From positions 1 through 64,000 of the forward strand of contig NZ_NNCE01000006.1 of assembly GCF_002245785.1 (NCBI RefSeq): 64,000 bases of DNA. Reading direction: 5' to 3'. This document shows, one piece after another, positions 26,023 through 35,834 of the stretch; the stretch's first letter is position 1; each line of letters starts with the position of its first letter. This stretch comes from Mycoplasma testudineum (GTDB lineage Bacteria; Bacillota_I; Bacilli_A; Mycoplasmatales; Metamycoplasmataceae). A model generated the notes under the pieces. It had not been told where the DNA came from. It saw only the letters and a program-made list of their open reading frames with translations, and did no database searches. The translations under genes were made by a program, and so were the position numbers.

Positions 26023-26793
26023 TTAGAAATTGTTTAATTCTTTATCAATTAAGCTTTGTTTTCTTTTTTGATATGTTTCAGGGCTAATCATGTTTTGTCT
26101 TAACAGTCTGTCTAATTCGTTCATTTTTTGTTGTAATGAACTCATTTGTGATTGTTGTCTGTTAAAAACTGGTTGTTGAAATTGTTCTGTGTTAAATTGT
26201 GGTTGATGAAATGGATTTGGAGCCACATCAAATTGAGGATCATTTGAATACATTGAGTTGCTTTGTACATTCATTCTGTCATGCATTGCTGTCATGTTAA
26301 TTTGATTTGCTTGAACTTGGTTTAAGGCATCTTTTGGACTGTGAAACACTTGTGTGTACTGAGTAACTGGAGCATATTCACCCATATATTGTTGGTTTGG
26401 TAATGGATTTAAAGGCATTGGTTGATTTGCATAGTCATGAATTATGTAACTATCAGCAACTTGATTTCTTTGTGCTTCATTATTTTGAGGAACTGAAACA
26501 ACGTAGTTATCTGGATAACTAAATGGAGTTGTAAGCATGTGCATTTGTGTTGCACTTAAAGCAGGTTGTTCTTCAAATTCATTTTGAAACTGAGGATTCA
26601 TATTTGGATTTGGACGTCCATAGTTAAACTGTTGCATGTTGTTAGGATTGTATCCTTGGTTATATCCAAATTGTTGAGTGTGTTGTGGTCCTTGGAATTG
26701 TTGAGGACGTTGGTTAAAATTTGGTTGATTCACATTTACTTGTTGGTAATTTTGATATTGATTTTGATTATTTTTTTTATTTGGTTTATTCAT
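26023..26793 (-). CDS. Q/N-rich low-complexity protein with SHOCT-like C-terminus
   Basis: 256 aa. Residues 1-75 are extremely rich in Asn, Gln, Pro and aromatic residues (QFGYNQGYNPNNMQQFNYG), prion-like in composition. A less biased middle follows. The last 35 residues (MNELDRLLRQNMISPETYQ, then KRKQSLIDKEL) resemble a SHOCT domain, a short helical hairpin seen at C-termini of oligomerising proteins. No signal peptide or transmembrane helix. Monocistronic between terminators. Possible scaffold or condensate protein, speculative. Confidence 0.65.
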   Translation of the reverse strand: MNKPNKKNNQNQYQNYQQVNVNQPNFNQRPQQFQGPQHTQQFGYNQGYNPNNMQQFNYGRPNPNMNPQFQNEFEEQPALSATQMHMLTTPFSYPDNYVVSVPQNNEAQRNQVADSYIIHDYANQPMPLNPLPNQQYMGEYAPVTQYTQVFHSPKDALNQVQANQINMTAMHDRMNVQSNSMYSNDPQFDVAPNPFHQPQFNTEQFQQPVFNRQQSQMSSLQQKMNELDRLLRQNMISPETYQKRKQSLIDKELNNF

Positions 26794-27024
26794 ATATTTC
26801 CTTTTGCTTATTTCTTTATTAGATTATAAATTATTTAATTTTAAAATACAAATTGTAATTTCATTATTACTAAAATTTTACCTTTAAAATTAATTTTTAA
26901 TTTTTTTTATTAGTATTTTAATATAAATTAATTTTTCTACAATTATTTTAAAAAAATATTGATAAATTTCTTAAAAATTTATTCATCTAGTTGCTATGTC
27001 ATCTCAATTTAGTTAAGTTATTTT

Positions 27025-28719
27025 TTAAAACAAACGAGCACGACTTGCTGCTACATTGGCTGCAAATCTAAAATCTGATTTAACCCTAAAACTTGCAAAA
27101 TGTTCTAATACAAAATTTTGGTAATTAACTGATAATACGGCCAGAAAAATAAATGGTATTAGATTTGGTATTGTACTTTTTAAAATCGGGACATATACTG
27201 TGCTTATTTCTGAATTTGCTAATGAAAAATTAATTCCAATTGGATTTGCACTAAAAGCACCAAATATAAGCAAATGTTGTAACATGTCGTAAACCATCAT
27301 CCCGCTACTTTCTTTTCCAATTAAACTTAGCAAGGGAATTGTAAATTTCGTTTGCGTTCTAAATCAACCAATTTTTCGTATTGATAAAGAAATTTTCTTG
27401 TTAATATCTCTTGATCATTCACCAATCCTACTTTTAATTGTCATAGCTAATGAAATACTTTGTGAAATTGCAACAGAAAATATTGCTGTAGTTATTGCAT
27501 TATCAAAAATAGGTCTAAACAAGAAAAATAAAACAATTGTTGGCATAGTTCTAAATAGAAAAACAAGTAAAAATGCAATTTTGTTAACCACATTTGGTGT
27601 AGTTACTGGACTCAATAATATTCCACATAAAAATCCAGCAAAAATTGCTAATGCAAAAGCAAAAACAATTTGTAGAAATGTTATCCCAGAACTTGTAAAA
27701 AAGTAGGTAGCACTAAAATTAGAAAAATTACTTTCAAATACTATTCTTACACTTGATCCGTAATTAATTCATTCGTTTTGCGTTGTAGAATAAAAACCAA
27801 CGATTAATGCAGCTAATGCAATCAGTGTTCAAAAAGTCAAAAAGAAAAAATTGAAAATATTTGAAGTTCTCATTGCTTTACGAATATTGTGGAAATTGTG
27901 ATTTTTTTCTTCTTCATATTTAAAAAATGAAACAGCTTTAAAAATCAAAATTTCAAAAATTATGTAAAGAATTATTAGTGTTAATAATGGGATACCTAAA
28001 TAATTAAAATCAGATGAATCTCCATGACTAACAAAATTACCTAATAATGAGGCTGCATGTGGTGCACCAAAAAACGGTATAAAAGAAGTGTATCTAGAAT
28101 TAGATTCAAGACGTAAAAGAATTATTCTATAAAAATCATCTATGTGTACATGTAATCATTTTGAATATGAATAAAATTTTGATCTACCTGAAATTACCAT
28201 TTGATAGTAATAACCTAAATCAGCTTTTTCTATAAATGAATTTAGTGACCGGTGAATTAAAATAAAAGAAATTCAAGCTACAGTAAAAATAGTTCCTAAA
28301 TAAATATTTAAATGACCAATAAATAAAAAAGCAAAAATGAAAAATGGTAAACAATAAGATATATATATGAAGAACTTAAATGGTATTTTTATTCTATTGC
28401 TTTGTATTCGGTCTGAAGAAAAAAAGATAAAAAAATAAGCAAAAAAAGCGCCAATTAAAGTACCACTTGAAACGAAAAAAATATTAATAAAAAATAACGA
28501 AATAGTTTCAAAAAGCAAATTTTCATTTACTGGTGAATTATTTCTAAATGAAAACATATGACTTACATTGTTGAAAAAATTGATTCAACCTTGGGTGTTT
28601 GTATATGATTTATTTACAAAAAATGAAACAATAACTAATGCAATAAAAATTAAAATTATTATTAAAAAAATCAATCTTTTACGATTAAATTTTTCTCTTG
28701 CATTTAGTTTGCTTTTCAT
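27025..28719 (-). CDS. p69: P69-type ABC transporter permease (fused PhnE-like)
   Basis: 564 aa, about 12 transmembrane helices. Two permease halves are visible, each with the EAA-type loop region; the C-terminal half has FRTMPTIVLFFLFRP and the GMMVYDMLQ segment typical of PhnE-like permeases. In M. hyorhinis the p37-p29-p69 operon encodes a binding protein, ATPase and this permease. Here it starts 5 nt after the P29 stop. No p37 gene is adjacent. Substrate unknown (phosphonate or thiamine-like have been suggested for relatives). Confidence 0.75.
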
Positions 28720-28724
28720 TTAAT

Positions 28725-29420
28725 TTAATACTTTCTAGATACTTCTCTAATTCTCTGGTTTTCTATAGTTAATACTTTTTTAAAATGCCTTTTAACAAGG
28801 TATTCATCATGTGATACTAAAATTAAAGTTTTTTTAGTTTCTCGACAATGTCTAGTTAAAAAATTAAGATAATTGTCACTATAGATAGAGTCCATTAATG
28901 AAGTAGGATCATCTGCAATAACAATAGGGTCTTTTGAAGCAAAAATTTTGGCTAATTCCACATACATTTTTTGTGTGCCATTTAATGATTGTTCTTTTTT
29001 GAAAGCATATTCTGAAAGACCTAATTCATCAATAATTTTATTGACTTTTTTGAATTCATTTTCATTTACAAATCCAAAAAATTGCTTTCAATTTTTTTCT
29101 CTTGGCATTAACTGATATATGTTTTCAAAAACTGATTTATTCGGCATCGCAATAGGCGTACTTGTTAAATAATAAATGTTATTTAAATAGTTTCTAATCT
29201 CATTTTTGTTCATACTATATAAACTTTTATCGTTAATAAAAAGATCACCTGAAATTGGGTGCATTAGCTTTAAAAATATTTTTAAAAATGAACTTTTCCC
29301 GTTTCTTTCAAGAGAAAAAATACCAAGTTGTTCACCAGGTTTTATTACAAAATTCAAACTTTTGAAAATTGTTGACCTACCATCTAAATGACGGTAAGAA
29401 ACATCTATAAATTTAAACAG
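28725..29420 (-). CDS. p29: P29-type ABC transporter ATPase with probable CTG start
   Basis: 231 aa. Walker A reads FSLERNGKSSFL, with Ser where the first Gly is usual. The signature is LNGTQ (for LSGGQ) and Walker B VIADDP (for ADEP); the switch His is in LVSHDE. All motifs are recognisable but drifted. In frame, a TAA directly precedes CTG-TTT-AAA; AGGAGG lies 6 nt before that CTG, and starting there gives the expected xFKFIDVSYRH opening. The 5' end overlaps the prmC stop by 8 nt. Confidence 0.75.
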
Positions 29421-30117
29421 TTAAATCCTCCTTTTGAATAAAAGCTATTCTGTCTTTATTGTTAATATCTTTGATAATTTTAAAATTATTTTTAATAAAT
29501 TTTTTAGAATCATTTGGGTTAATTTCAAAAAATAAGAAACCATTTTTTTTAAGATACAATTTGGACTTTGTAATTATTTCTTGATAAATTTTAAAGTAAC
29601 CATTTTGATCAATTAAAGCATGAATTGGTTCGTGTAAAATTAAATTTGGGTAAACAATATCATCTAATTTTAAATATGGTGGATTAGAAACGATAATGTC
29701 ATATTTTTTATTGATATTACTAAATAAATTACTTTCAAAACAATTGACATTAACTATTTCATTTTTAATAGAATTTATTTTGCATTGTTCAATAGCTTGA
29801 GGGTCAATGTCTATTGCATCAATTTTTAATGATTTGTTTGCTTTTGCAAGCGATATCGCAATAAAACCTGAACCAGTTCCAATATCAAGAATATCCATAT
29901 TGTCTTTAATATGTTCTTTAACTTTAATTATTAATTCTTCAGTTTCATATCTGGGAATTAAAACTTTTTTGGAAACATCAATAGTAACATTTTGCATTTC
30001 TATATAACCAATTATTTTTTGAATTGGAAAATTCATATCCAAAAGCTCAATTTCTTTATTTGTTAATGTTGGTGCTAAACCATATTTTTGTTTTTCCAAA
30101 ATAAGTTTGTTTTTCAC
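29413..30117 (-). CDS. prmC: Release factor glutamine methyltransferase PrmC
   Basis: 234 aa. SAM-binding ILDIGTGSGFIAISLA and catalytic NPPY are present, with the PRYETEELI segment of HemK/PrmC. It methylates the GGQ glutamine of RF1, encoded immediately upstream. Start codon overlaps the prfA stop. Confidence 0.95.
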   Translation of the reverse strand: MKNKLILEKQKYGLAPTLTNKEIELLDMNFPIQKIIGYIEMQNVTIDVSKKVLIPRYETEELIIKVKEHIKDNMDILDIGTGSGFIAISLAKANKSLKIDAIDIDPQAIEQCKINSIKNEIVNVNCFESNLFSNINKKYDIIVSNPPYLKLDDIVYPNLILHEPIHALIDQNGYFKIYQEIITKSKLYLKKNGFLFFEINPNDSKKFIKNNFKIIKDINNKDRIAFIQKEDLTV

Positions 30118-31196
30118 TAGATACCTGCTGCCTTTATTTTTTCAGCTTGTTCTTCTGCTAATAAACTATCAATTATCACTTGAAGTTTTCCACTTGTAAT
30201 TGATTTTAATGATGAACTAAAATTGATTCTGTGATCAGTAACTCGATCTTGAGGATAGTTATATGTTCTGATTTTTTCACTTCTTGCACCAGAACCAGCT
30301 AATTTTCGATAAGCACCTTCGGCTTCAAGTTTTTTCTGAATTTCCATATCATAAAGTTTTGAACGAAGCATTCTCATTGCTAAATCTTTATTTGCAATTT
30401 GACTTTTTCCTTCTTGAGATGATGTTACAACACCTGTAGGAATATGCGTAATTCTAACAGCACTATCTGTAGTATTAACTGACTGTCCACCATTTCCACT
30501 TGATCTAAATGTATCGATTCTTAAATCAGCATTATTAATTTCAATTTCAACATCATCATCAACTTCAGGCATAACTGTGACTGTAGCTGTTGAAGTATGC
30601 ACTCTGCCTTGTGTTTCAGTTACAGGGATTCTTTGAACACGGTGAACTCCTGATTCAAATTTTAATTTTGAATATGCTCTTTCACCAGATACTGAAAAAA
30701 TTAAAAGTGTAAATCCGCCATTTAGAGCTTGCATTCTTTCAATTATTGTAATTTTCATGTCATTTAAAGAAGCTCATTTTCGATACATGTCAAATAGATC
30801 CCCAGCAAATATATTGGCTTCATCACCACCAGCTGCCCCTCTAATTTCTACAATAACATTAAGTTCATCATTTTCATCTTTAGGTAACAAAAGAATTGTT
30901 AACTCTTCAGTCATTTTTTCCAAAATTGGGTCAATTTCATTAATTTCCATTTTTGCTAAATCTAATAATTCTTGGTCATTGACGCTTGCAAGCACATCTT
31001 TTGCTTCAAGCAATTTTTTCTCATAATCTTTGTATTCAATAAATTTATCTGCTACATCTTTTACCGAATTAATATCTCTCATAACTTTTCGATATTTTTT
31101 TATATCATTAACTATTTCTGAACTTTCACTAAAGTTAATTAATTCTCTATATTTTGCTAGAATATTTTCTAGCGATTTGTACATTGACTTTTCCAT
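30117..31196 (-). CDS. prfA: Peptide chain release factor 1
   Basis: 359 aa. Domain 3 contains GGQ in [19 protein letters not shown]. It recognises UAA and UAG. RF2 should be absent because UGA is Trp, and none is seen. The start is uncertain: ATG at 31196 or 31184 (MYKSLEN, closer to family starts). No clear ribosome-binding site precedes either. Confidence 0.96.
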
Positions 31197-31234
31197 TTAC
31201 TGCTACTCTTTCGGTTATTAAAATATATATGATA

Positions 31235-31243
31235 TGCTAAAAT
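31235..31243 (+). promoter_or_regulatory. Extended -10 promoter of gltX, 6 nt before ATG
   Basis: TGC-TAAAAT followed by TTTACC and the gltX ATG. Transcription would begin at about the A of ATG. It has the same layout as dnaJ, recO and rsmD. Confidence 0.55.
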
Positions 31244-31249
31244 TTTACC

Positions 31250-32647
31250 ATGAAAAATATTAGAACACGATATGCACCTAGTCCTACAGGATACTTGCAT
31301 ATAGGCGGTGCTCGAACTGCTTTATTTAGTTATTTATTTGCTAAACATCTTAAGGGAGATTTTATAATCAGAATCGAAGATACTGACATAGAAAGAAATG
31401 TTGCAAATGGTGAAGCTTCTCAGTTAGAAAATTTAGCCTGATTAGGAATTTTACCTGATGAAAGTCCAATCAATCCAGGTAAATATGGACCTTATCGGCA
31501 AAGCGAAAAATTTGACAGATATAAAAAATTAGCATTTGATTTAATTGATAAAGGTTTAGCATACAAAGCTTATGATACAAGCGAAGAACTACAATTACAA
31601 AAAGAAGAATCTGACAAAAAGGGAATTGCTTCTTTTAGATATGATAGACATTGATTAAAACTAAGTGAAGAGGAAATTTTAAAACGTGATTCTAAAAATG
31701 AATATGCCATTAGAATAATTTGTCCTGAAAATATTGATTATTATTGACAAGACATTGTAAGAGGAGAAATAAAAATTAACTCTGAAGATATTGGTGATTG
31801 AGTTATATTAAAAAGTAATGGAATTGCAACTTATAATTTTGCAGTAGTTGTAGATGATCATGACATGCTAACAAGTCATATTTTAAGAGGGGAAGAACAT
31901 ATTACAAATACGCCAAAGCAGATTATGGTTTATGATGCTTTTGGATGGGAAATCCCTGAATTTGGTCATTTAACAATCATTACAAATATGGAAGGTAAAA
32001 AACTTTCTAAACGTGATACATCTTTAGAACAGTTCATTGAAGATTATAAAAAAATTGGTTACCACCCAAGCGCTGTTTTTAATTTTTTAGCATTATTAGG
32101 TTGAACCGATGCTTCAGCAAGAGAAATGCTAAATCATTCTGAATTAATAGAAAATTTTGATCCAAATAGATTAAGTAAAAGTCCTTCTAAATTTGATATT
32201 GAAAAAATGAAATGATTTTCTAAACAATACTGATCAAAAGAAGATCCGGAAAAAATTAGAAAATTGTTAAACTTTCATGATTTTGACGAGCAATGAATCA
32301 ACACATTTGAAAATATTTATTATCCTTCAATGATTACAGTCAAACAAATGCAAAATTCAATTGATGATTATTTACACCCTATTGTTAATGAAAGTAATTT
32401 AAGTGATTCAAATATTAATGTGATAAAAACGTTTTCAAAATTGATTTCTAAGTCAGAATTTAGTGTAAAAAATATTATGAATGTTATTGAAAAAACAAAA
32501 GAAATTACTGGGGAAAAAGGTAAAAATCTTTTTATGCCAATTAGAATTGCAATGACAGGAAAAGAACACGGTCCTGAATTAGCTAGTTCGATTTATTTAA
32601 TGCAAGAAAAAAACATTTTCGAAATAATTAAGAAATTGATTGATTAA
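31250..32647 (+). CDS. gltX: Glutamyl-tRNA synthetase
   Basis: 465 aa class I synthetase. The HIGH region is [18 protein letters not shown]; the KMSKS-like motif is [17 protein letters not shown] and [17 protein letters not shown] are family signatures. Probably nondiscriminating, since mollicutes usually form Gln-tRNA by transamidation. It lacks a ribosome-binding site and is predicted leaderless. Confidence 0.97.
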
Positions 32648-32651
32648 ATTA

Positions 32652-33026
32652 ATGAAAGTAAATTTTAGAAGTAAATTTAGACAAAATAATAATGATTTTA
32701 AAATTGAATTTGTTGCTCCTGTTTTGCAACTTTCAGAATATGAAGGTAGTCAGGTGGTAGAGTTCATTGAACCAGAAAAAAAAGTTTTGAATCGGTTTGA
32801 ATTTTATCCAGAAAAAATTATTATTATTTCGGGACCTTCAACATTAGAGTTAGAAAAAGATAGTATGCTTGAAAATATTTATCAAACTCCACAAGGTAAA
32901 TTTCCTGTAATTACTAATTTAAAAAATTACAATATTGGTGAGAATAATTTTGCATTTGAATATGATTTACTAACAGTAAATGGCGATTCACTAGGTGAAT
33001 TTAATATTGAAATTTCGTTAAAATAA
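32652..33026 (+). CDS. DUF1934 (YwiB)-like small protein
   Basis: 124 aa, beta-rich, cytosolic. The C-terminal half (YQTPQGKFPVITNLKNY, FAFEYDLLTVNGDSLGEF, IEISLK) resembles the calycin-like DUF1934 barrel, whose members have a 'Y.T..G.f.v.T' stretch followed by a 'i.Y.l...g' strand. The ATG is 4 nt after the gltX stop, so translation is probably coupled; the start could be slightly upstream. Function unknown in the family. Confidence 0.6.
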   Translation: MKVNFRSKFRQNNNDFKIEFVAPVLQLSEYEGSQVVEFIEPEKKVLNRFEFYPEKIIIISGPSTLELEKDSMLENIYQTPQGKFPVITNLKNYNIGENNFAFEYDLLTVNGDSLGEFNIEISLK

Positions 33027-33049
33027 AAATGGGATTCGTGTCCCATTTT
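33026..33049 (+). terminator. Intrinsic terminator after the DUF1934-like gene
   Basis: A 9-bp stem (AAAATGGGA / TCCCATTTT) with a 6-nt loop and a T run on the + strand. Confidence 0.8.
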
Positions 33050-33066
33050 TTTGATGTATTAACATA

Positions 33067-33141
33067 TGGTGCCGGTAACTGGAATTGAACCAACGACCCC
33101 ATCCTTACCATGGATGTGCTCTGCCCCTGAGCTATACCGGC
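33067..33141 (-). tRNA. tRNA-Thr (anticodon GGT)
   Basis: The minus strand forms a full cloverleaf: acceptor GCCGGTA / TACCGGC, D stem GCTC / GAGC, anticodon stem CATCC / GGATG with loop ATGGTAA (anticodon GGT), and a T-arm with TTCAATT loop. The 3' CCA is encoded (TGG at 33067-33069 on the + strand). Lies directly downstream of the DUF4231-like genes. Confidence 0.95.
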
Positions 33142-33189
33142 TCCAAATAATTTTAGCATAGATTGATTAAGCAGTTTAATTTTTGAAAT

Positions 33190-33654
33190 CTACTTTTTGA
33201 CTTCATTTTCACTAGTTAATGAAGTATGAATATCTAAAATATCTTGTGCTGTTTCAACACCTTTTGCTTTTTCTAATGTTAATTCTAATAAAGGAATTTC
33301 AGAACGATACGCTTCAACTCTATTTTTAAAACCAGCTATAGCTGATACAGATGTTAAAAAAGTATTAACAGCTAAAATAATACTAATAGAAATATAAAAT
33401 ACAATCGTATCAACAGGGAAGATGTTGTATCTAATTTGAAGCAGTGAAAGAATTAGTAAAGAAAAATTTATAATAATTATGCTGAATCTTAAAGTTAAAA
33501 ATATTTTTTCACTTTTCTTTTCTTTGCGTTCATACAAAATTGATTCAAGCTTTACTTTTTTATATGCTTCGAGTCTTTTAGCATCATTTTTTAATGTAGA
33601 AGAAATTTTAATGCCATTTTCAAGATCTCTTTTTTCTTTTCTATTAATTCTCAT
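33190..33654 (-). CDS. DUF4231-like 2-TM protein, third of three
   Basis: 154 aa. A basic, charged N-terminal helix region (about 1-48) is followed by two transmembrane helices (about 50-72 and 80-105), then a C-terminal amphipathic helix (FKNRVEAYRSEIPLLELTLE). This is the layout of DUF4231, a family related to SLATT 2-TM effector domains. The start MRINRKEK follows GAGGTGATT and overlaps the previous gene by 11 nt. Confidence 0.65.
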   Translation of the reverse strand: MRINRKEKRDLENGIKISSTLKNDAKRLEAYKKVKLESILYERKEKKSEKIFLTLRFSIIIINFSLLILSLLQIRYNIFPVDTIVFYISISIILAVNTFLTSVSAIAGFKNRVEAYRSEIPLLELTLEKAKGVETAQDILDIHTSLTSENEVKK

Positions 33655-34177
33655 AATCACCTCGAATAACATCTGGGTCTATGTAACTTACAATGTTTGC
33701 GCTTACTTCGTAAAGCCTCATATCCTTTTTATCTTCATCACTATATTTACCAGCTCCTATTTCGTACTTAATTTTTTCAAACTCAAGCAATTTCTTTCTT
33801 TGCTTTTCGTTTTTATATTTAGTATCAATATAGAAAAACGAAATTAAACTTACGACAATTGAACTTGAAGCAGAAATCATTGTTGTATATATTGGAAATG
33901 AACTTTCCCCAGCTCCTCCTACTGTAAAAAGATTTCGTAAATAAATTAGTGAATTATTATAATCAATATCTGCTTGACTTAGCGGTATTCCTTGCTCTGC
34001 AACTCTTTCAGCTGATTTAGCTAAACTTGTAACAACTGCTAAATGCAAAACGGAAATTACAGCACTATAAAGAATTAAAGAAAATGAAATTAAATTTAAT
34101 AAGAAAAAAAGAACTCTATAAATTTTTGAATTTAATAATGCCCTTTTATAAGCAACCATAAAAAAATTAAAATACAT
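33644..34177 (-). CDS. DUF4231-like 2-TM protein, second of three
   Basis: 177 aa. Two transmembrane helices flank a larger extracytoplasmic loop (about residues 50-95) than in its neighbours. The second is followed by a charged helix (YKNEKQRKKLLEFEKIKYEI). It appears paralogous in topology to both adjacent genes. The ATG overlaps the previous stop (TAATG). Function not known. Confidence 0.65.
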   Translation of the reverse strand: MYFNFFMVAYKRALLNSKIYRVLFFLLNLISFSLILYSAVISVLHLAVVTSLAKSAERVAEQGIPLSQADIDYNNSLIYLRNLFTVGGAGESSFPIYTTMISASSSIVVSLISFFYIDTKYKNEKQRKKLLEFEKIKYEIGAGKYSDEDKKDMRLYEVSANIVSYIDPDVIRGDYEN

Positions 34178-34710
34178 TAGAAGTCACCTTTAAATCATTT
34201 TAAAATAAACTCTTTTTGAGTCACTAATTTTTGATTTTTGAAATTCTCAATTACGGCATTTGTATCACTCATAAATCTCTCAACACTATATGATTCATCT
34301 TCACTAAAGTGAATTAAATAATAGTTTAATGATCTTTTAACTTTTCTATATTTTCGGTGCTTGCCATTTAATTGATAAAACTGTAAAAATAAATTTAAAA
34401 AGAAAATCATAATTAAAAATATGCTGGTAATTTTTGCTAATAATATTGCGGTATTAACATCAATTCCCAATCCTTTTACAAATGTAGAATTATTGATAAC
34501 AGTTATTTGGGCACTTGTTAAATTTTGTTCTTTTATTAAAATAATAGACAAAACAGAAATTGCTAAAGCAACAATCAAAAGGCTAAAAAAAATACTTATA
34601 AAGTTAAATAGCAACGCTAATAAAATACTAATTTTTAGCTTGCGTTTGATTTTTTTAAGTCGCTCGCTAAAATATTCTACTAGTTTTTCTTTTTTTAAAA
34701 TTTCATCCAT
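34177..34710 (-). CDS. DUF4231-like 2-TM protein, first of three
   Basis: 177 aa. A basic N-terminal helix (SERLKKIKRKLK), two transmembrane helices (about 28-60 and 88-110) and a charged C-terminal region with YRKVKRSLNYYLIHF. The frame runs through a TGA near the end to WFKGDF. AAAGG lies 5 nt before the ATG. It heads a tightly overlapping three-gene unit. Confidence 0.65.
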
Positions 34711-34738
34711 ATTAACCTTTACATATAGTTTAATTTCT

Positions 34739-34750
34739 ATATTATAATAT
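34739..34750. promoter_or_regulatory. Symmetric -10 element for divergent transcription
   Basis: ATATTATAATAT is a perfect palindrome containing TATAAT on both strands. It is about equally far (28 nt) from the ATG of the FNT gene (+) and the first DUF4231-like gene (-), each having its own ribosome-binding site. One element could serve as -10 in both directions. Confidence 0.5.
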
Positions 34751-34777
34751 CAAACGCTTTTAACTCGAAAGGAACAA

Positions 34778-35797
34778 ATGAGAAATTATAAAACAAACTT
34801 TGACAATGCCGTTGAGTATGGATTAAGCAAAGGAAAAATGCCATGATGAAAGATATTTATTATGGGTTTTCTTGGTTCGATATACGTTGGAATAGCTTAT
34901 GTAGGTTACGTAAAAATTGCAGCAGCATTTATAAATAATGCCGAAAGTGTTGGTACAAGCTTAGCTTTTAATCCAGGAGGTCTTGTTTTAGCTAGTGCAA
35001 TTTTCCCGGTTGGATTATTATTTATTGTCTTTCTTGGTGGTTCCCTTTTTACAAGTGATAATCTAAGTATGCTAGGTGTACTAAGTAAGAAGGCTTCTTT
35101 TAGATCGTTATTTAGAAAATGATTTTTTGTGCTTTTAGCAAATACAATTGGAGCTTTTTTTATTGCTTACGTTCTTAGAATAGCAAATGCTTTTCACGGT
35201 GATGAACTTCGAGTTATTTCATGGTTAATTGCAAAGAAAACATTCGATGATTGATACGCAATAATTGCTAGTGCTTTTGTTTCAAATATCCTAGTAGCTG
35301 GTACCGTGTGAGCTTCATTAGCTACAACACAATCAATTGGAAAAATATTTGTTATTTATTTTCCAATTACATTATTTGCTCTAACAGGATTCCATCACGT
35401 AGTTGCTAACATAATTATTTTTGCAATAGGTATTTCATATAATGCAGAAATTACAGAATTAATTGGGCAAGCATGAATTGGTAGAGCAGTTTATAATAAC
35501 GTTTTACCAGCTACATTAGGTAATTGATTATCAGGAGCTATTTTCTTACCAATAATGTATTGATTATTAGTTAAATATAAAGCTAAACCATACAGTCTAC
35601 TTCAAACAATAGGAGTTATGATTCACATTGGTGATTCTGATGGTTATTGTCAAGAATGTAAATTAGATGTAGATGCTATTTCGCAGCACATTGTTGAAAA
35701 ACACAAAAATAAAAATAGAATTCAGTTATTAAAATATTCATATCAAAAATATCGTGATGCATACAAAAACGAGAAAAAAAACAAAGCGAAATCATAA
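34778..35797 (+). CDS. Formate/nitrite transporter (FNT) family channel with C2H2-like tail
   Basis: 339 aa. Six transmembrane helices form the FNT fold; GFHHVVANIIIFAIG holds the family's central His in the pore. It probably exports formate, lactate or similar monoacids. After the membrane domain (about residue 275) a basic cytosolic tail carries Cys291, Cys294, His304 and His309 (CX2C-X9-HX4H), like a classical zinc finger and not usual in FNT channels. Ribosome-binding site AAAGGAA. The stop lies inside the terminator stem. Confidence 0.85.
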
Positions 35798-35807
35798 CGC
35801 TTTGTTT
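35779..35807. terminator. Bidirectional terminator between FNT and FtsZ-like genes
   Basis: A 10-bp perfect stem (AAACAAAGCG / CGCTTTGTTT) with T runs on both strands. It overlaps the FNT stop codon and serves the converging FtsZ-like gene. Confidence 0.8.
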
Positions 35808-35834
35808 TTTAATTACCCTTTTCGAATTCTTGTT

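Noticed and set aside
26794-27024. A gene between the Q/N-rich gene and p69
   Set aside because: Extremely AT-rich sequence with no frame of useful length; probably promoter and 3'UTR only.
31230-31250. Shine-Dalgarno-led start for gltX
   Set aside because: The bases before the ATG are TTTACC with no purine-rich site; the extended -10 explains the sequence better.
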